64,000 nucleotides of DNA from contig NC_133122.1 of assembly GCF_033568475.1 (NCBI RefSeq), positions 149,744,861 to 149,808,860 of the forward strand, given 5' to 3'. The notes under the pieces were generated by a model. That model saw only the letters and a list, made by a program, of their open reading frames with translations. It was not told the DNA's origin and made no database searches. Position numbers and translations under genes: made by a program. The stretch is from Henckelia pumila (lineage: Eukaryota > Streptophyta > Magnoliopsida > Lamiales > Gesneriaceae). Each line of letters starts with the position of its first letter. The first letter of the stretch is position 1. This document shows positions 10,944 through 22,253 of the stretch, piece after piece.

Positions 10944-12413
10944 TGATCGAGCAAATACTAACACTTAAAATCAATATAAATATCTCTCAAATATGCTCAA
11001 AATTATCTCAAGTGCAATTATCAAGTTATAGTAAAGTGTACTGAGTACGAGTATTGTCCTTAGGGACTATGTCACAAAAATTCAATTATTTTACTCCTCT
11101 ACCCAAAGTAACGAAAATTGATGATTGATTATACTAAAGTTATAAATTAATGAATTCAACTTAAAACGCTTGAAAATAAAATAAATAACAAAAGCAACTT
11201 TTTAGAATAGAGAAATATAATATGAGAATATTTTGCTGGAATCTCGGTTCACCTTCCCCCTAATTGAACTGGACGATTGAAATTTACTTTTATACACATA
11301 AATTCGACATGAATTTCTGATATATCGACACTCTCTCTCGAGTTTATGCCAAACTAACTCAAGTTAATGAAACAATTAAATCTCTTTAATTATTTATCAT
11401 TACTTATTGCTTAGCGTTCTCTGAATTCCTTCAACTTTCAACCTGGTGGTCTATGGTTATCAACATGTACAAAAATATCATATCTTTATGCATATTTTAA
11501 GTCCATGAATTGTGTCATTCGTGTTAATCATGAATTTATACGAATCTATGCTAAAGTTAGCTACTCCTCCACTTAGAATAATAAATCATGACAAAATCAA
11601 ATATTAGCATAAAGTAAACTCAATTCGTCCAACTATTTCAATCACACAAATGTGTTTCGGGGTTCGGATCCCCTAAATTCCAACAAAAAAAAGTTTAGCT
11701 ACTATAACTCATAATAAAAATTAATCTAACAATGTTTTCAACATAAAAATTCGAAGTTTGGAAGAGAAGAAAACTCAAAACAAGCCGAGCGATCTTCCAA
11801 CCCCTTCACAGCCGTCGTGCCTTGTTCTTCTGCGTGTCGAACCCTCAAAACGTCTGAAAATATTCTCTTTATATTGCCCCAAGAGTCCTTTCCTTTTAAA
11901 ACATCCGAAATAACAATTTCCAAAATTACGCAGGAGCGCCCGAGCGGTAGAAAGTTGCAGCTCGGGCGCTAAGAATTCCTCCACCTTACTGCCTGTGTTT
12001 CTCAAGCACGCACTCGAGCGGTAAACGCAGGAGCGCCCGAGCGGTAGAAAGTTGCAGCTCGGGCGCTAAGAATTCCTCCACCTTACTGCCTGTGTTTCTC
12101 AAGCACGCACTCGAGCGGTAATAAATTACCGCTCGGGCGCTCATTTTCTGTCTCTCTACTGATTTATTGAGCATGCATGCGCTCGAGCTGCCAAATCTTG
12201 CAGCTCGAGCGCACCGCACCCTGTTGATTCCCAAAAATATTGATTTTTTTCTCATTTTCCTAACAAAGCAACCATAAATCAAGAGGAGTGAACAAAAAAC
12301 AAGGGAAGACACTAAATGCAAACAAAATTAGATTCAAATGAACAAAATGACACGAAACGAACGCAAAACACAAAGAAACCAAGAAATAAAATACGGGAAA
12401 AAGACCCCTATCA
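10944..12413 (-). repeat. 5' LTR of inner Athila element
   Basis: TGAT...ATCA ends; 1,470 bp against 1,388 bp for the partner LTR. A minus-strand TATA-like AATATAAAG lies near 11867-11877. Upstream of it the hairpin array spans 11934-12212. The array was enlarged by a 97-bp tandem duplication (CAGGAGCGCCCG at 11931 and again at 12028) absent from the 3' LTR, so this duplication arose after insertion or was lost from the other copy. Confidence 0.93.
11934..12212. repeat. GC-rich hairpin array with 97-bp internal duplication (LTR U3)
   Basis: Full hairpin units at 11934-11970, 12031-12067, 12107-12140 and 12179-12212, with a single orphan arm at 12006-12024 left by the duplication. Unit spacing outside the duplication is 76 and 72 bp. 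Arms read GCNCTCGAGCGGTAA / TTACCGCTCGGGCGC and GCGCTCGAGCTGCC / GGCAGCTCGAGCGC. Confidence 0.92.
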
Positions 12414-12418
12414 ATTGT
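12414..12418. repeat. Target site duplication ATTGT (right copy) of inner Athila element
   Basis: Matches 1242-1246. The outer LTR resumes at 12419. Confidence 0.93.
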
Positions 12419-13856
12419 CAAGTTTTAATATAGCAGTGAATAGAGTGTCGAACCCACGAGGAGTAATATGAAAATATTTTGTGCTTTTAATTAAAATAGT
12501 CTAAATTTTATCTAAAAATTAATATTTGAAAGGTTTGCAGAAAAATAAAATAAACAATGAATTTTTATAGCACGTACACAATGTTCAGAAATTATCAATC
12601 AGAGGAAAAATGGTCTAGAGGTTTAGATTTCACCTGGTTTCAACAACAATCACTCCTAATTAATTTATTTTCATGAATTCCTTTCAATTAATAATCAAGA
12701 ACACTTAGATTATTCTATTTCCCTCTCCCAAGCAACAAATAGAGTGTATCAACTATAGTTTAATTTCAATATCCCTATTTAAAATCTAATTGTAGTGATA
12801 TGTGTAAAACGATGTTCTTCCTAAGGCTCCATTAAAGTTATATACTCTCCCGAGCTATATAAACAATTACCGGTGTGTTATCTATTGGTCCTATTCAAAA
12901 TCCCCTCTCCCGAGTGCCGGATTCCAAATAAATTTAACAATTCAACTATGATCAATTAATTGAAAAGACAAACAAATCTAGAAAAACAATTAATCTACTA
13001 GAATTCAATCCAAAAATATCAAAACGTTGTAGAAGCGTTTCAACCAGGCTACATCAACCTTTAGACTAAGAAATTTAGTTCATAACCAAAATATTGCAAA
13101 AATAAATCATGTTTATGAAACTAGACATCAAATCAATAATATATATTCAAAATAAAGAAAACAAAACCGTAATCGGTCTTTCGTGTCCGGTCGATCGATC
13201 TTCGTCTTTGTTGATTGATGTTCTTCACGTTTTCATCAAATTTTCTCCTCCAAATCTCATGTTTAAGCTCTCTTGAATTCTCTTGTGTTGTGTGGCGGCT
13301 TCCCCTCTCTCGTGTGCAAAAGAATCCTTTTTATATGTGCTTCAAACCTAATAAATAAAATCCCACGAAAGTCCACAAGTTTCTTTTCCGAAAAACATGA
13401 AATTCTAACTTTCGCGACGGCGCGGGCGCTCCGTAGAAGGGCGCGGGCACGCATGAGCTTCAAATTTGCACTTTTTTCACGTCCAGGATAGCGCGGGCGC
13501 TCATGAAAGAGGCGCGAGCACGCATGCCTCTCGCATGTGCAATTCTACAACAACAATTTTCAAAAAAATCATATATCACAATATAACCGTCGGATCGAGC
13601 TGAAATTTTGACAAAAACTTCAAAACATCTTAAACTTTATTATGAATGGTGGAAATTGGATTTAATGTCTCAATAATTTCAAGTAATTTTCTGAATTTTC
13701 TGCTCCAAAATTCGTTCATCCGCTTCTTCTCGCTACTTTTTCTCCAATCCTTGCATCTCACAAAAAACAACAAAAAATATGCATAAAATCCACTCGATAC
13801 ATCACAAAAGTCAAGTCAAATTATATATAAATTAAGTTTATAAATTGCACTTATCA

Positions 13857-15244
13857 GATGCTTCAAATCGATAATTGTTCCAGGATTATATTTGCACAGA
13901 GCCCGTATATATTTCGGAAGTTGTTGCACAGAGCTCTCTCAGGTACCATAAACAATTTCCACTACGCGTTTCAAACTCCGCCACGCCTTCGTATACGAGA
14001 TTTGATATTCATATTTATCTTTGAGTGACTCTATTATATATTTAATCTCGTACAAAGGATCACATCGTGCAATACTCAATAGCGTATTTGCAACCATATC
14101 GCTATTCAAGTTATGATGGTCTATGCCGACGTTGGTAGATATAAATGTGTGAGGCCCATCATATTTAGTTATTTTCCAATAACATGTTTTCTCCTTGTAA
14201 GAAGCTCGAAAACCCCCAACGACATCTGACTATAGAAGAATCATTTTCGCATTGTATTTTTCATAGAATGTGTGTGCTATCAACGACACGTTACTCACGC
14301 CTGAAAATTTTGACTGAATAATCCTTCACAGATGCAATCAGATCTTTCTTATCCTTAAGAAACATGTTTACACATAATTCTCCTCTCTCCGTATTATAGT
14401 ATCTTGTTCGCATGTCAGAAGGTACACCAATAGAATAAGGCGTCTCTTCTCCAAAAAAATGTATTGAAAAATAATGGCACATCAGAATTGCTAGAAATGA
14501 ATGAAACAACTTGCCTCTGTAATGTTTGACGAGGTGGTGGATGAGATGACGTTCCCTCATCAATATTTCCACGTGTATTCACATGTACATCATCATTCAT
14601 ATATTCAACAACATCGTCATCATCTTCTTCAGACTCTCCGTATGACATCTCTGGTTCAGTATCGCTTCTAAGAATATCTTCGTTTTCACTCCTAGGAACA
14701 TCAACATGTGGTGCAAAATTTTGACTTTCGGAATTCTAATTTGTTGCACCAAAATTTTGTTCTCATCCACGTGTCGTATGTGGCCAACGTGCAAGATCAG
14801 GTTCAGATGGACCGACGATATATTCATCTCACGATCCACTTTCAGGATACAGATACATATTTCTCATTCCTTCAGTGACGTGTAGAATACCTGGTTTCTA
14901 GTCAACATGACCAACGTGATGGTCAATCTCGTTTGATTCGACGTAAAAATGCAATATATGTATATTGGGGCATTGCATTATAAACTCCAGAGCGTTATTA
15001 TCAATAAGATTAACTTGAATTTCATGTCAAGATGAATTCTCCATGAATGAATATTCGTTGACAACTTGAGAGTAAAATTCATTGGATCAATCATCAACAT
15101 ATTATGCACATCTTCAACCAATTTGAACTGAGTAATAGATCGTAATACTCGCATCGGTCTAATATAAGGGATACTATATTTGACCGATCAATTCTCCACA
15201 ATAACATGACCACCAAAATATAAAAGCAAATCAATGTTTTCCAT
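13857..15244 (-). pseudogene. Mutator-like (MuDR) transposase remnant
   Basis: Minus strand from ATG at 15244: MENIDLLLYFGGHVIVEN, a stop, then VKYSIPYIRPMRVLRSITQF and LVEDVHNML. Further on comes an acidic stretch, then LCVNMFLKDKKDLIASVKDY and, after more breaks, GFRASYKEKTCYWKITKYDG, PHTFISTNVGIDHHNLNSDM, VANTLLSIARCDPLYEIKYI and YEYQISYTKAWRSLKRVVEI. That order (GG-rich N-terminus, FKDKK...V.DYS, CYW.I.KY.GPHT, ISY.KAW) matches the region upstream of the catalytic MULE domain in plant MuDR transposases. Several stops and frameshifts make it a pseudogene. Coding runs up to the Athila LTR edge, so that element landed inside it and the catalytic domain should lie left of the window. Confidence 0.82.
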
Positions 15245-15430
15245 AGTCGAGAAGAAATTTCGGATATGAAATTGAAAATTGAGAAATGAAAATTGCCGAA
15301 AGAGAATGAATAAAAGCAGGAAAAATTTCTTAAAACTGAATGATATTCGATATGAGATATACAATTCATTTATAGACTGAAATCTTTACGCGTGGGACAC
15401 TATTTTTTCTGCGTGAATTAAAGCTTCATG

Positions 15431-15516
15431 CGTTTTCTGAAAATAATAGACCAGCAGCCCATGTGGAGTTAGCGATTTCTGAAAATAATAGACCAGCAGC
15501 CCATGTGGAGTTAAAG
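15431..15516. repeat. Tandem duplication of ~43 bp
   Basis: TTTCTGAAAATAATAGACCA followed by GCAGCCCATGTGGAGTTA occurs twice in a row. It lies in non-coding DNA between the transposase remnant and the RSRC2-like gene; a short GATGC run is at 15716-15732. Confidence 0.85.
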
Positions 15517-15839
15517 ACGTGCATTTAACGGAAATGGGCGGATCGCATAGGGAAGGGCAATGGTCCGCTGTCAGAGACAACGTTTTACGATATTTTTTAT
15601 ATTTGTCATGACACACGTTATTTTTTAAATTAATTTTTTTTACATTAAAAATTAAAAAACCCCAATTATTTGCGGATATAAATAATAAAATATAAATTGC
15701 ATTACAGTACGAGCCGATGCGATGCGATGCGATCAGATCCGAAACCACTGGCTTATTATTATCAAACCCGGTGTGGGCTCAAAATATGAGGCCCACAAAT
15801 TGGACCCAAAGCCCAAAAATATCTGTTTTCATTTATTTT

Positions 15840-16228
15840 ATTATCATTTACTTCCGAGTGATTTTCAGCTCTAGCTTCTTTTGAAAGCAGAGAATCAATA
15901 CGAATGGAGTGAAAGCGAACCCTAATACCGAAGCACCACCACTGCAGAGTCGTCTCTTCGAATTGGAACCGGAAAGAGAACGAAAAGGCTTCGAATTTTG
16001 TGGTTCTTCCTCTGATTCCTCCACCGATTTTGTGCGTGCGTCTCTGTGGATCTTTATATTTTCTCGTCTACATGCTTATTTGGTTATACATACTCACAGT
16101 TGTGCATGTGTGTTGTGTTCGTATGTGAATTGTTTGAGTGCGTGTTTAATTGAGCATGTTATTCATTTTCATTTCTATTTTGTGGTGGAATTATTTATTT
16201 TTGCCCTTCAGGTGTTCTATTTGGTAGA
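15840..16228 (+). promoter_or_regulatory. Probable 5' UTR with leader intron of the RSRC2-like gene
   Basis: GA/CT-rich leader-like sequence (about 15880-16035) precedes a T-rich stretch ending TTTGCCCTTCAG at 16211, a good 3' splice site. The remaining 17 bp lead to the ATG at 16229. A donor within GATTTTGTGCGTGC near 16030 would give a ~180-bp leader intron. The transcription start is not determinable from sequence alone. Confidence 0.5.
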
Positions 16229-19200
16229 ATGGATTCGAAGGCCATAGAGAATGTGGACTCGAAGGCGGAATTTCGGAAGCCTTTAAATGACTCGGCTAAC
16301 AGGAAGTATCGGCGCCGATCTTCTCTCAGCGGGTCAGCCTCTTCATCGGATGGTTAGTAGTTGGAAATTTGTTTCATTTTTTTTTACTGAAATACATTGG
16401 GAGAAAGGAAATTTATTATATGTTGCGTGTGGGAGTGAATTCTCTAAATGTGAATGTTTGTTTCAGATTTACTTGTTGGGTTTTGTTTCTAGAAGTAGAG
16501 GGTTGGTGCGAGAGTTTGAATATTGATATTTACTAATAGCAAAATTTTGAAATTTTGGTATTGATTTTTAAGAGTTATTTAATATGGAATAGGCGTTCTC
16601 TTACTGATGCGGTCTTTCTCTAACAGTATCTTTCATGTGAGTGACATGGAGATTCCGAAATCCTATCACCAGTTCTATGTAGAATGTTAGGAAGGTTATT
16701 CAATGTTCCTGCAGGAAAAAGAATGAAGTTAAATTGCAGAATCCTCTTCTAATTAAAAAATATGACTTTGCATGCATTTTATGTGATTAGCTTTTTCATT
16801 ACCTAAACATTGGGGAATTGTATTCTTTATTGTGTTTTTGAAAGCAACCGAGGAGAAACTAACACTTCTTCAATTATCTGATTACTGATTGAGTCAGGTG
16901 CTCTTTAGAATGCTCTCTCAGCTGTTATAATTATTTTCATCCGTCGATCAACTTAACCATCCTTTTACTCCCATAGCTTCATTTAACGTGTTCAGGGAAC
17001 CAGCGTGACCGCAGCTCCAGCCCAGTCCCGTCAAAGAAAGATACTGCAAAAGTTGCTGAAGATAAACGAAAAAGGGATGATGATAGGGGTTTAGAGAGGG
17101 ACTATGGTAGGAGTCAGTCTTGCCGAAGTAGTGAATTGTATAAACATTCCGATCAACAGTCATCTCGGGGCTATCACAGACATGATGACCACCGAAGACG
17201 GGATAAGCATGTGGATGACTATGACCGAGGTCATTCTAAGTCATCTTATCGTTCTGTGCGAGACTCGCAGGAGCACCACAGCTTGCATTCTTCTAGGAGG
17301 GAGAGAGATCACCATGGATCCAGGGACTATCCAAATGACTTGGACATATACCCTCGGAAAAAATCTGATGGTTCAGGGCACAGAAGCAGGGATAAAGACT
17401 CATCTGAGAGAGCTGGATCTGGAAGGAGACATGCTAATAGTGAAGACTGGAACAGGTTTAAAGACAAAGATAGGCAGGGAGATGGTAGAGATTATGAAGC
17501 TGGGAAAACAGATCGTCGGAGGAGTTCTGGGGATCACAAAAGTAATCACTCATCCATTTATGATGAGCCAAAGGGCCAGCGAAATGATTCATCCTCCCGA
17601 AGAGACAATTCCGGACATCACTGGAAAGAAGCATCTCAGAGAGATGTTAAGGGACTGGATAATGAGACCACCAGTGAGGAAAAGAGGGGACATGATAATC
17701 GGGATAACTTTAAGGAGCAATGCTATGGAAAACCAGTGGAGCACACTACTTCTGATGGTATAAAGGCAGTTTCCAGTAATGATCAAGATTCCCTTGCAAA
17801 GAAACCTAAGTTATTTGGCCACGATGTCTCGGTTTCTGGAGCAGATGGTACGCTATGTCAACTTCCATAGCAACTTTATATCCTATTTGTCTAATTTTTA
17901 TATGCTGAGTGATGACACCTGGCCCAAATGATAAAAACCACTGCCAACTGGCCATTTGTCGCAATCATTTTGCTTTGGTGCAAGTGTTTGTTATTCTTAT
18001 CACTCGGTTTCTAAACCTAAGTTTTAGGCAGTGTTCGAAAATTCGGCCTAGGCGGCCGCCTAGGCGCTAGGCCGCACCGGAAAAGTGATAATCGGCCGCC
18101 CTAGGCGGCGGCGGCAGTAGGCGGTGCCTAATCGGGCTGTGCGTCCTAGGCGGCTAGGCGTTGGGGAAGGGAAGATGCACGTTCAGGTTTTTTTTGGGCT
18201 TTTAGGTTTTTTTTTTGCTTTTAAGTTTTTTATTGGGCTTTTAATTAAAAGCCCAATAAAAAAATGAAAGCCAATGAGGCCTCAAACTAAAGTCCAACAA
18301 GCCAAAATAACTTGTTGGCTTGCCCTAACTATCTTCATCCTCATTTGAGAGGAATCCAACGAAGCGGCCAGAGTTAGAGAAAATAGAAAAGGTTTCTACC
18401 CAGACCAATCTTCATCTTCATTTGCTGTACTTCTGATTTCTGAACAAAGAAAAGAAGCTATATACTTGAAATCATTTTTAAATTTGATGTTTTTTTTGTG
18501 TTGGAGTTATATAATGTGATTTTTTTTATTATACCGCGGAATCCGCCTAGCGGCGCCTAGTCCCCGCCTAGGCGGCCTAGGCGCTGGTCGGGCGCTCGAC
18601 TAGCGCCTAGCGAATTTTAGAACCTTGGTTTTAGGTGATGAAAAGCAGTTGACTCACTGGATTACTGAAATAGGTACTTCGGAGCAGTCTTATGTGACAG
18701 ATTCAGATATTGATGCTGCGAAAATCGCTGCTATGAGAGCCGCTGAATTGGGTAGGTTAATTACTTCTTCCGAACTACTCTGAGCAGTTTTTAGTCATAT
18801 TTTTCACCCGAGTACACAAACGTATAATGTCGATGCTTGATTTGTTAGTAGAAGCAAAAATATCATAAGGTGTCAACTAGGACCTAAATTTTCTGTACCA
18901 GCTGTCATTATTACCATTATGTGTTCGTGGGCCTGTTTAATCACTATCTCTTGACTCTTTATGTACAATGTAACTGATTGAATTTTTTTGGTCGTTTTTT
19001 TTCTTGGACCTGTAGTTAATAAGAATTTAGTTGGTACCGGGTACATGTCGGCTGACCAAAAGAAGAAGCTTTTGTGGGGAAATAAGAAGAACACCAAGGT
19101 TGAGGAGGTATGATCATCAGCCTTGCTACATTTATGACTTCTGAAAGATAAGAAAAGGGAAAATTTTTGTTAGTGTTGGAGTTTTACGAAGTAGTGGATT

Positions 19201-19989
19201 GGAAGTCTACTTCCTAACTTCTAAAGGTCATTTGAAAAATGAATTTCCATTCTAGAAAAGTGGAGCATTATTTGTGCACATTGTGATAAGAAATATGAGG
19301 TAAAAGTTTGAGATAGAGGGAGCATTTTTTTGAAGGACTCTTTTTCTATTATCCCAAATTTTGAATTCGCAGTCACCCAATTGTTGGGGTGTTGGGCTGT
19401 CCAATTGGTTATTAACAGAATATCCAAAATATTTAAAATTTAGTGATCAACACAGTACTTCTTGATATTGTTCCATCACATTCTCTGTTCACAATGGGAA
19501 CCAACATCCTACTTAAAAGTATCCATACCCTTCAGTTTTTGAATTAATTTTTCTTCAGATGTTTTTGTATTATTCATCATCCATCATGTCTTATTTCTGT
19601 ATGTTCAATACAATGCTCCACATAGTCTGCTCATCGTTGGGATACTACAAATTTTGGTGACCGTGAGCGTCAGGAAAAATTCAACAAACTCATGGTAATT
19701 TCCAAACTCTTATTGCTTTCAATCTTACAGCACCACTAAACTATGTTCTATTCTTGATTAATTGTTTCTAGTCCTCGTTTATTTCACTTACTAACACATT
19801 TTTAGAGTCTGAGGTTGCATTGGTGCCTATGGCCAATTGTAGGGTGTGAAAGGCGACGCGATAGTGGTAAACCAGCCAGACAACCCCGATGTGGAGAAGC
19901 AGCAGGAACAACTTCAGCTGGAATTGGAGAGGCAATACACTGCAGGGCTGCGCCGGAGGGATGGTCGGACTGTTGGACTTGGACTTTGA
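16229..19989 (+). CDS. RSRC2-like arginine/serine-rich protein with SMAP domain, 466 aa, six coding exons
   Basis: Exons 16229-16352, 16996-17847, 18635-18751, 19016-19107, 19626-19694 and 19843-19989. All have GT-AG introns and phases that close exactly (1,401 nt, 466 aa plus TGA). Exon 1 starts MDSKAIENVDSKAEFRKPLN. Exon 2 is a long disordered region rich in Arg, Ser, Asp and His (RGYHRHDDHRRRDKHVDDYD; RRRSSGDHKSNHSS), typical of spliceosome-associated RS-like proteins. The C-terminus has the conserved block: MSADQKKKLLWGNKKN, HRWDTTNFGDRERQEKFNKL and a Gln/Glu-rich helix with QQEQLQLELERQY. This is the small-acidic-protein (SMAP) domain shared with animal RSRC2. By family knowledge it is a nuclear protein probably linked to pre-mRNA processing; the exact role is unknown. 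Intron 3 acceptor sits on the target duplication of a hAT MITE. Confidence 0.9.
18029..18627. mobile_element. hAT-type MITE inserted on the exon 3 splice acceptor
   Basis: Imperfect terminal inverted repeats CAGTGTTCGAAAATTCG and CGAATTTTAGAACCTTG flank 599 bp. The subterminal regions are packed with CCTAGGCGG / CCGCCTAGG palindromes. An 8-bp target duplication GTTTTAGG lies at 18021-18028 and 18628-18635, the length expected for hAT transposons. The duplicated sequence contains the intron 3 acceptor (GTTTTAG, with the final G being exon), so the original acceptor is now present twice, once on each side of the element. No transposase is encoded. Confidence 0.9.
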
Positions 19990-20595
19990 AAGCTTTCTTT
20001 TGCTATTTAAGCGCTGATATTGAAGTATTTTACCTTATTGTCTTGTATTGTGCTGTTGAGTTTTTTTCTAAGACAAAGTTCTATTGTATGGCTATTAGTT
20101 GGCCTATGATGACTACTTTTGGGATTGTTATATATGTGTTCTTTTGTAAGACAAACTTCTATCGTATGGCAATTTGTTGTTCTTTAAATTTTCTTAGGTG
20201 ATTTGGTTGCTTTCTTTGGTTTATTTATTTTGTGCTCTGGAATTCCAGATAACTACCTGGGTGCAGGGTTTATTATCTGGTCAAACTGAAGTCTAGATTT
20301 TCGGACATGGGTTCCTATGGATTTTGGAGCTTCGATGTGTATAATTTTTCTTATGTGGTATTTGGATTGATGGATTTAGACTTAATGATATCAAAGTCCT
20401 CTAATAAATCATTTCAAATTCTATCTTCAAATAAAAAAAATTGCAAATCTAAATCAATCCATCTATTCATAATCTGAAAATATAATTGTATGTTGTAATT
20501 TTTATTTTGTTAACATGTTTCGGGGGTCGACCCACGCGAGAATGACAACGAACATGAGTGTAATTTCCAATGCCTAGAGATTCTAAAATGCATGA

Positions 20596-21500
20596 ATAAC
20601 GATTGGTTTGTATGATGAGATTACTGAATGATTAGTACATAAATGGTTTTAAAAAATGATTGAAATAAAAAGTAATATATAATTATAAAATACTATTGTG
20701 TTTGGTATGGTTTTTGACAGATGGATAAATTAAAGATATTTTTTGTTTTGGATAAAATTATCCTTGAAGTATCTTAATATTACTTATTTTTTGGGTTTTT
20801 TTTTGAAGTTACTGTCCAAATTTATTGTGATGAAGAAATATATTTCAATGTGCAGTAAAAAAATGGCATTCATTCCGTCTCTTTTGCAATTTTGTGTTTC
20901 TTTATATATTTATGTTTTATACTATCTGGTTTATCTCCACGGTTGAAATCGAGATGTTGATTCATTATTTTTGACGGCTTAAAACTAGAACAATGACATG
21001 ATATTGAAATAATGGTGGTAGAATGAAGCAATTATTAAGAAATGCACTTCTAATTTGAGGTAGGGCTTTTTTTCAGGGAAAAGGGTATTATTGGAATATA
21101 TGGTAGGATAGAAATAAGGAGTGTTAATAGTGGGGTGAGGGGTGTGTTTATTTAACCAAGTTTAATAAAGGCTAGTCCTTTCTAGAGTACATTGGTACAA
21201 GTGATTGAGTGGGTTTGTGTGTTGTTTTTTGAGTCAAACCTCCGTTCGGTACAACTTTTAATAAACCAACTCAATCTATTATAGATAGGACAAAGTTAAA
21301 TAAAGTGAGAAAAGTAAACTCACGCCCACCTCAATACTAACAATCCATTTGTTAGTCATGCCCAAATAGTTCCAGAAATTGTCCCTTCTTTAAAATGATT
21401 TTTTTTAAAAGGGATATTTTACATATCCTCGTCTATCATTTTTTTTAATCATTTATTTACTAATCATTCAATAATTTCATTATTCGAACCAAACGTAGCC
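20596..21500. mobile_element. Non-autonomous DNA transposon with ~70-bp inverted repeats
   Basis: The left end (GATTGGTTTGTATGATGAGA, TTACTGAATGATTAGTACAT) is matched by the reverse complement of the right end (ACGTTTGGTTCGAATAATGA, AATTATTGAATGATTAGTAA). The interior is AT-rich and non-coding. The superfamily is uncertain because I could not fix the target duplication. Flanking 20200-20595 is AT-rich 3' flank of the RSRC2-like gene with nothing else recognisable. Confidence 0.65.
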
Positions 21501-21700
21501 TGATTTGATTTAATAAAAATTCTACCAATCAAAAGATTGTCATGAAAAACTGCCAACAATCACACTGAATCCACGGTACCAAACACTGCGTAAAGTATTA
21601 CCTTTATTTTAGCATCTCATCAATCGATATGAATCTTTATTAATCATGTTATTGGACCGGTTCCAGGTTTTAGATTTATGGGTGATGAAACTATACTATA

Positions 21701-21840
21701 GGACCGAGCGTTTGCCGCTTTACCAAAAGATATAGCTAGTGGTAATGGTGCAACTCAAATTTTTTAAACCGTACAGCAACTCAAGCGTCATTGTTCGAAT
21801 GCTCTACCAGCAGTGACAATTATTGCACCTCAACAATCCC
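21701..21840 (+). repeat. Short interspersed repeat family R1, copy 1
   Basis: Begins ACCGAGCGTTTGCCGCTTTA, continues TAGTGGTAATGGTGCAACTC and has GTTCGAATGCTCTACCAGC. The same unit recurs at 21911-22049 and inverted at 44286-44420. GTTCGAAT resembles a tRNA box B, so a SINE origin is possible, but box A is weak. Confidence 0.7.
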
Positions 21841-21910
21841 CTTCACAATAATTGCACACATTGAAATCAATCGGAATCGAACCCATGACCTTAACTCTGA
21901 TACTAATTGT

Positions 21911-22049
21911 AAAACCGAGCGATTGCCGCTTTACCAAAAGTTATAGCTGGTGGTAATGGTGCAACTCAAATCTTTTAAACTGCACAACAACACAAGCATC
22001 ATGGTTCGAATGTTCTACCAACAAGGACAATTATTGCATCCCAACATAT
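21911..22049 (+). repeat. Short interspersed repeat family R1, copy 2
   Basis: Direct copy of 21701-21840 with about 85 percent identity by eye (ACCGAGCGATTGCCGCTTTA; GGTTCGAATGTTCTACCAAC). The 70 bp between copies ends in CTCTGATACTAATTG. Confidence 0.7.
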
Positions 22050-22248
22050 ACGTCTATGCCTATCTCGTATGATATTAGAATGGATCGGTTCTAAATTTAC
22101 TAGATATGGATTGTAATTCAATTCAAAACCAAATTCAAATTAAGATGGATTGAAATCAAAGTCAAATTAGAATCAAGTTTTTTATTTTTATCCGAGAAAA
22201 AAACGTGAACCCAAAGAGTTCAATTTTTTTTATACAAAGAAAGTAACA

Positions 22249-22253
22249 TCACG
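22249..22253. repeat. Target site duplication TCACG (left) of outermost solo LTR
   Basis: TCACG is repeated at 27902-27906, immediately outside TGTGAGACCCC...GGGCATTACA. Confidence 0.85.

Larger units (their letters stand above)
1247..12413 (-). mobile_element. Complete but decayed Athila-type Ty3/gypsy retrotransposon (inner)
   Basis: An 11.2-kb element on the minus strand with both LTRs (5' LTR 10944-12413, 3' LTR 1247-2634), tRNA-Asp primer site (10921-10937), gag, protease-RT-RNase H-integrase, a third ORF in the env position, a polypurine tract and ATTGT target duplications. Domain order and RT wording such as IPTRTVTGWRVCIDYRKLN and FLDGYSGYNQIAIAPEDQ are typical of the Athila branch of non-chromovirus gypsy elements. 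Several stops and frameshifts and many LTR differences show it is old and non-autonomous. It sits inside the LTR of another Athila-type element. Confidence 0.93.
1212..13856 (-). repeat. Outer Athila-type LTR, split by the inner element
   Basis: LTR sequence runs 1212-1246 (opens TGTTGCGAAATTTACGC) and resumes at 12419 (CAAGTTTTAATATAGC), ending CTTATCA at 13856, so it is TG...CA. Joining the parts at the duplicated ATTGT gives about 1.47 kb. On the minus strand a TATA-like CATATAAAAAGG lies around 13327-13339. About 100 bp upstream of it are two direct copies of GCGCGGGCGCTC (13420 and 13491, 71 bp apart), a relative of the hairpin arrays seen in other LTRs here. Sequence right of 13856 is Mutator-like transposase coding DNA, so this element landed in a transposase gene. 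Confidence 0.85.

Noticed and set aside
17104-17763. 219-codon plus-strand frame overlapping the RSRC2-like exon 2
   Set aside because: Alternate-frame shadow of the RS-rich exon; the other frame joins all exons with correct phases.
20361-20463. Possible small MITE with GATTGATGGATTTAGA-like ends
   Set aside because: The two arms mismatch at about a quarter of positions and no target duplication was found.
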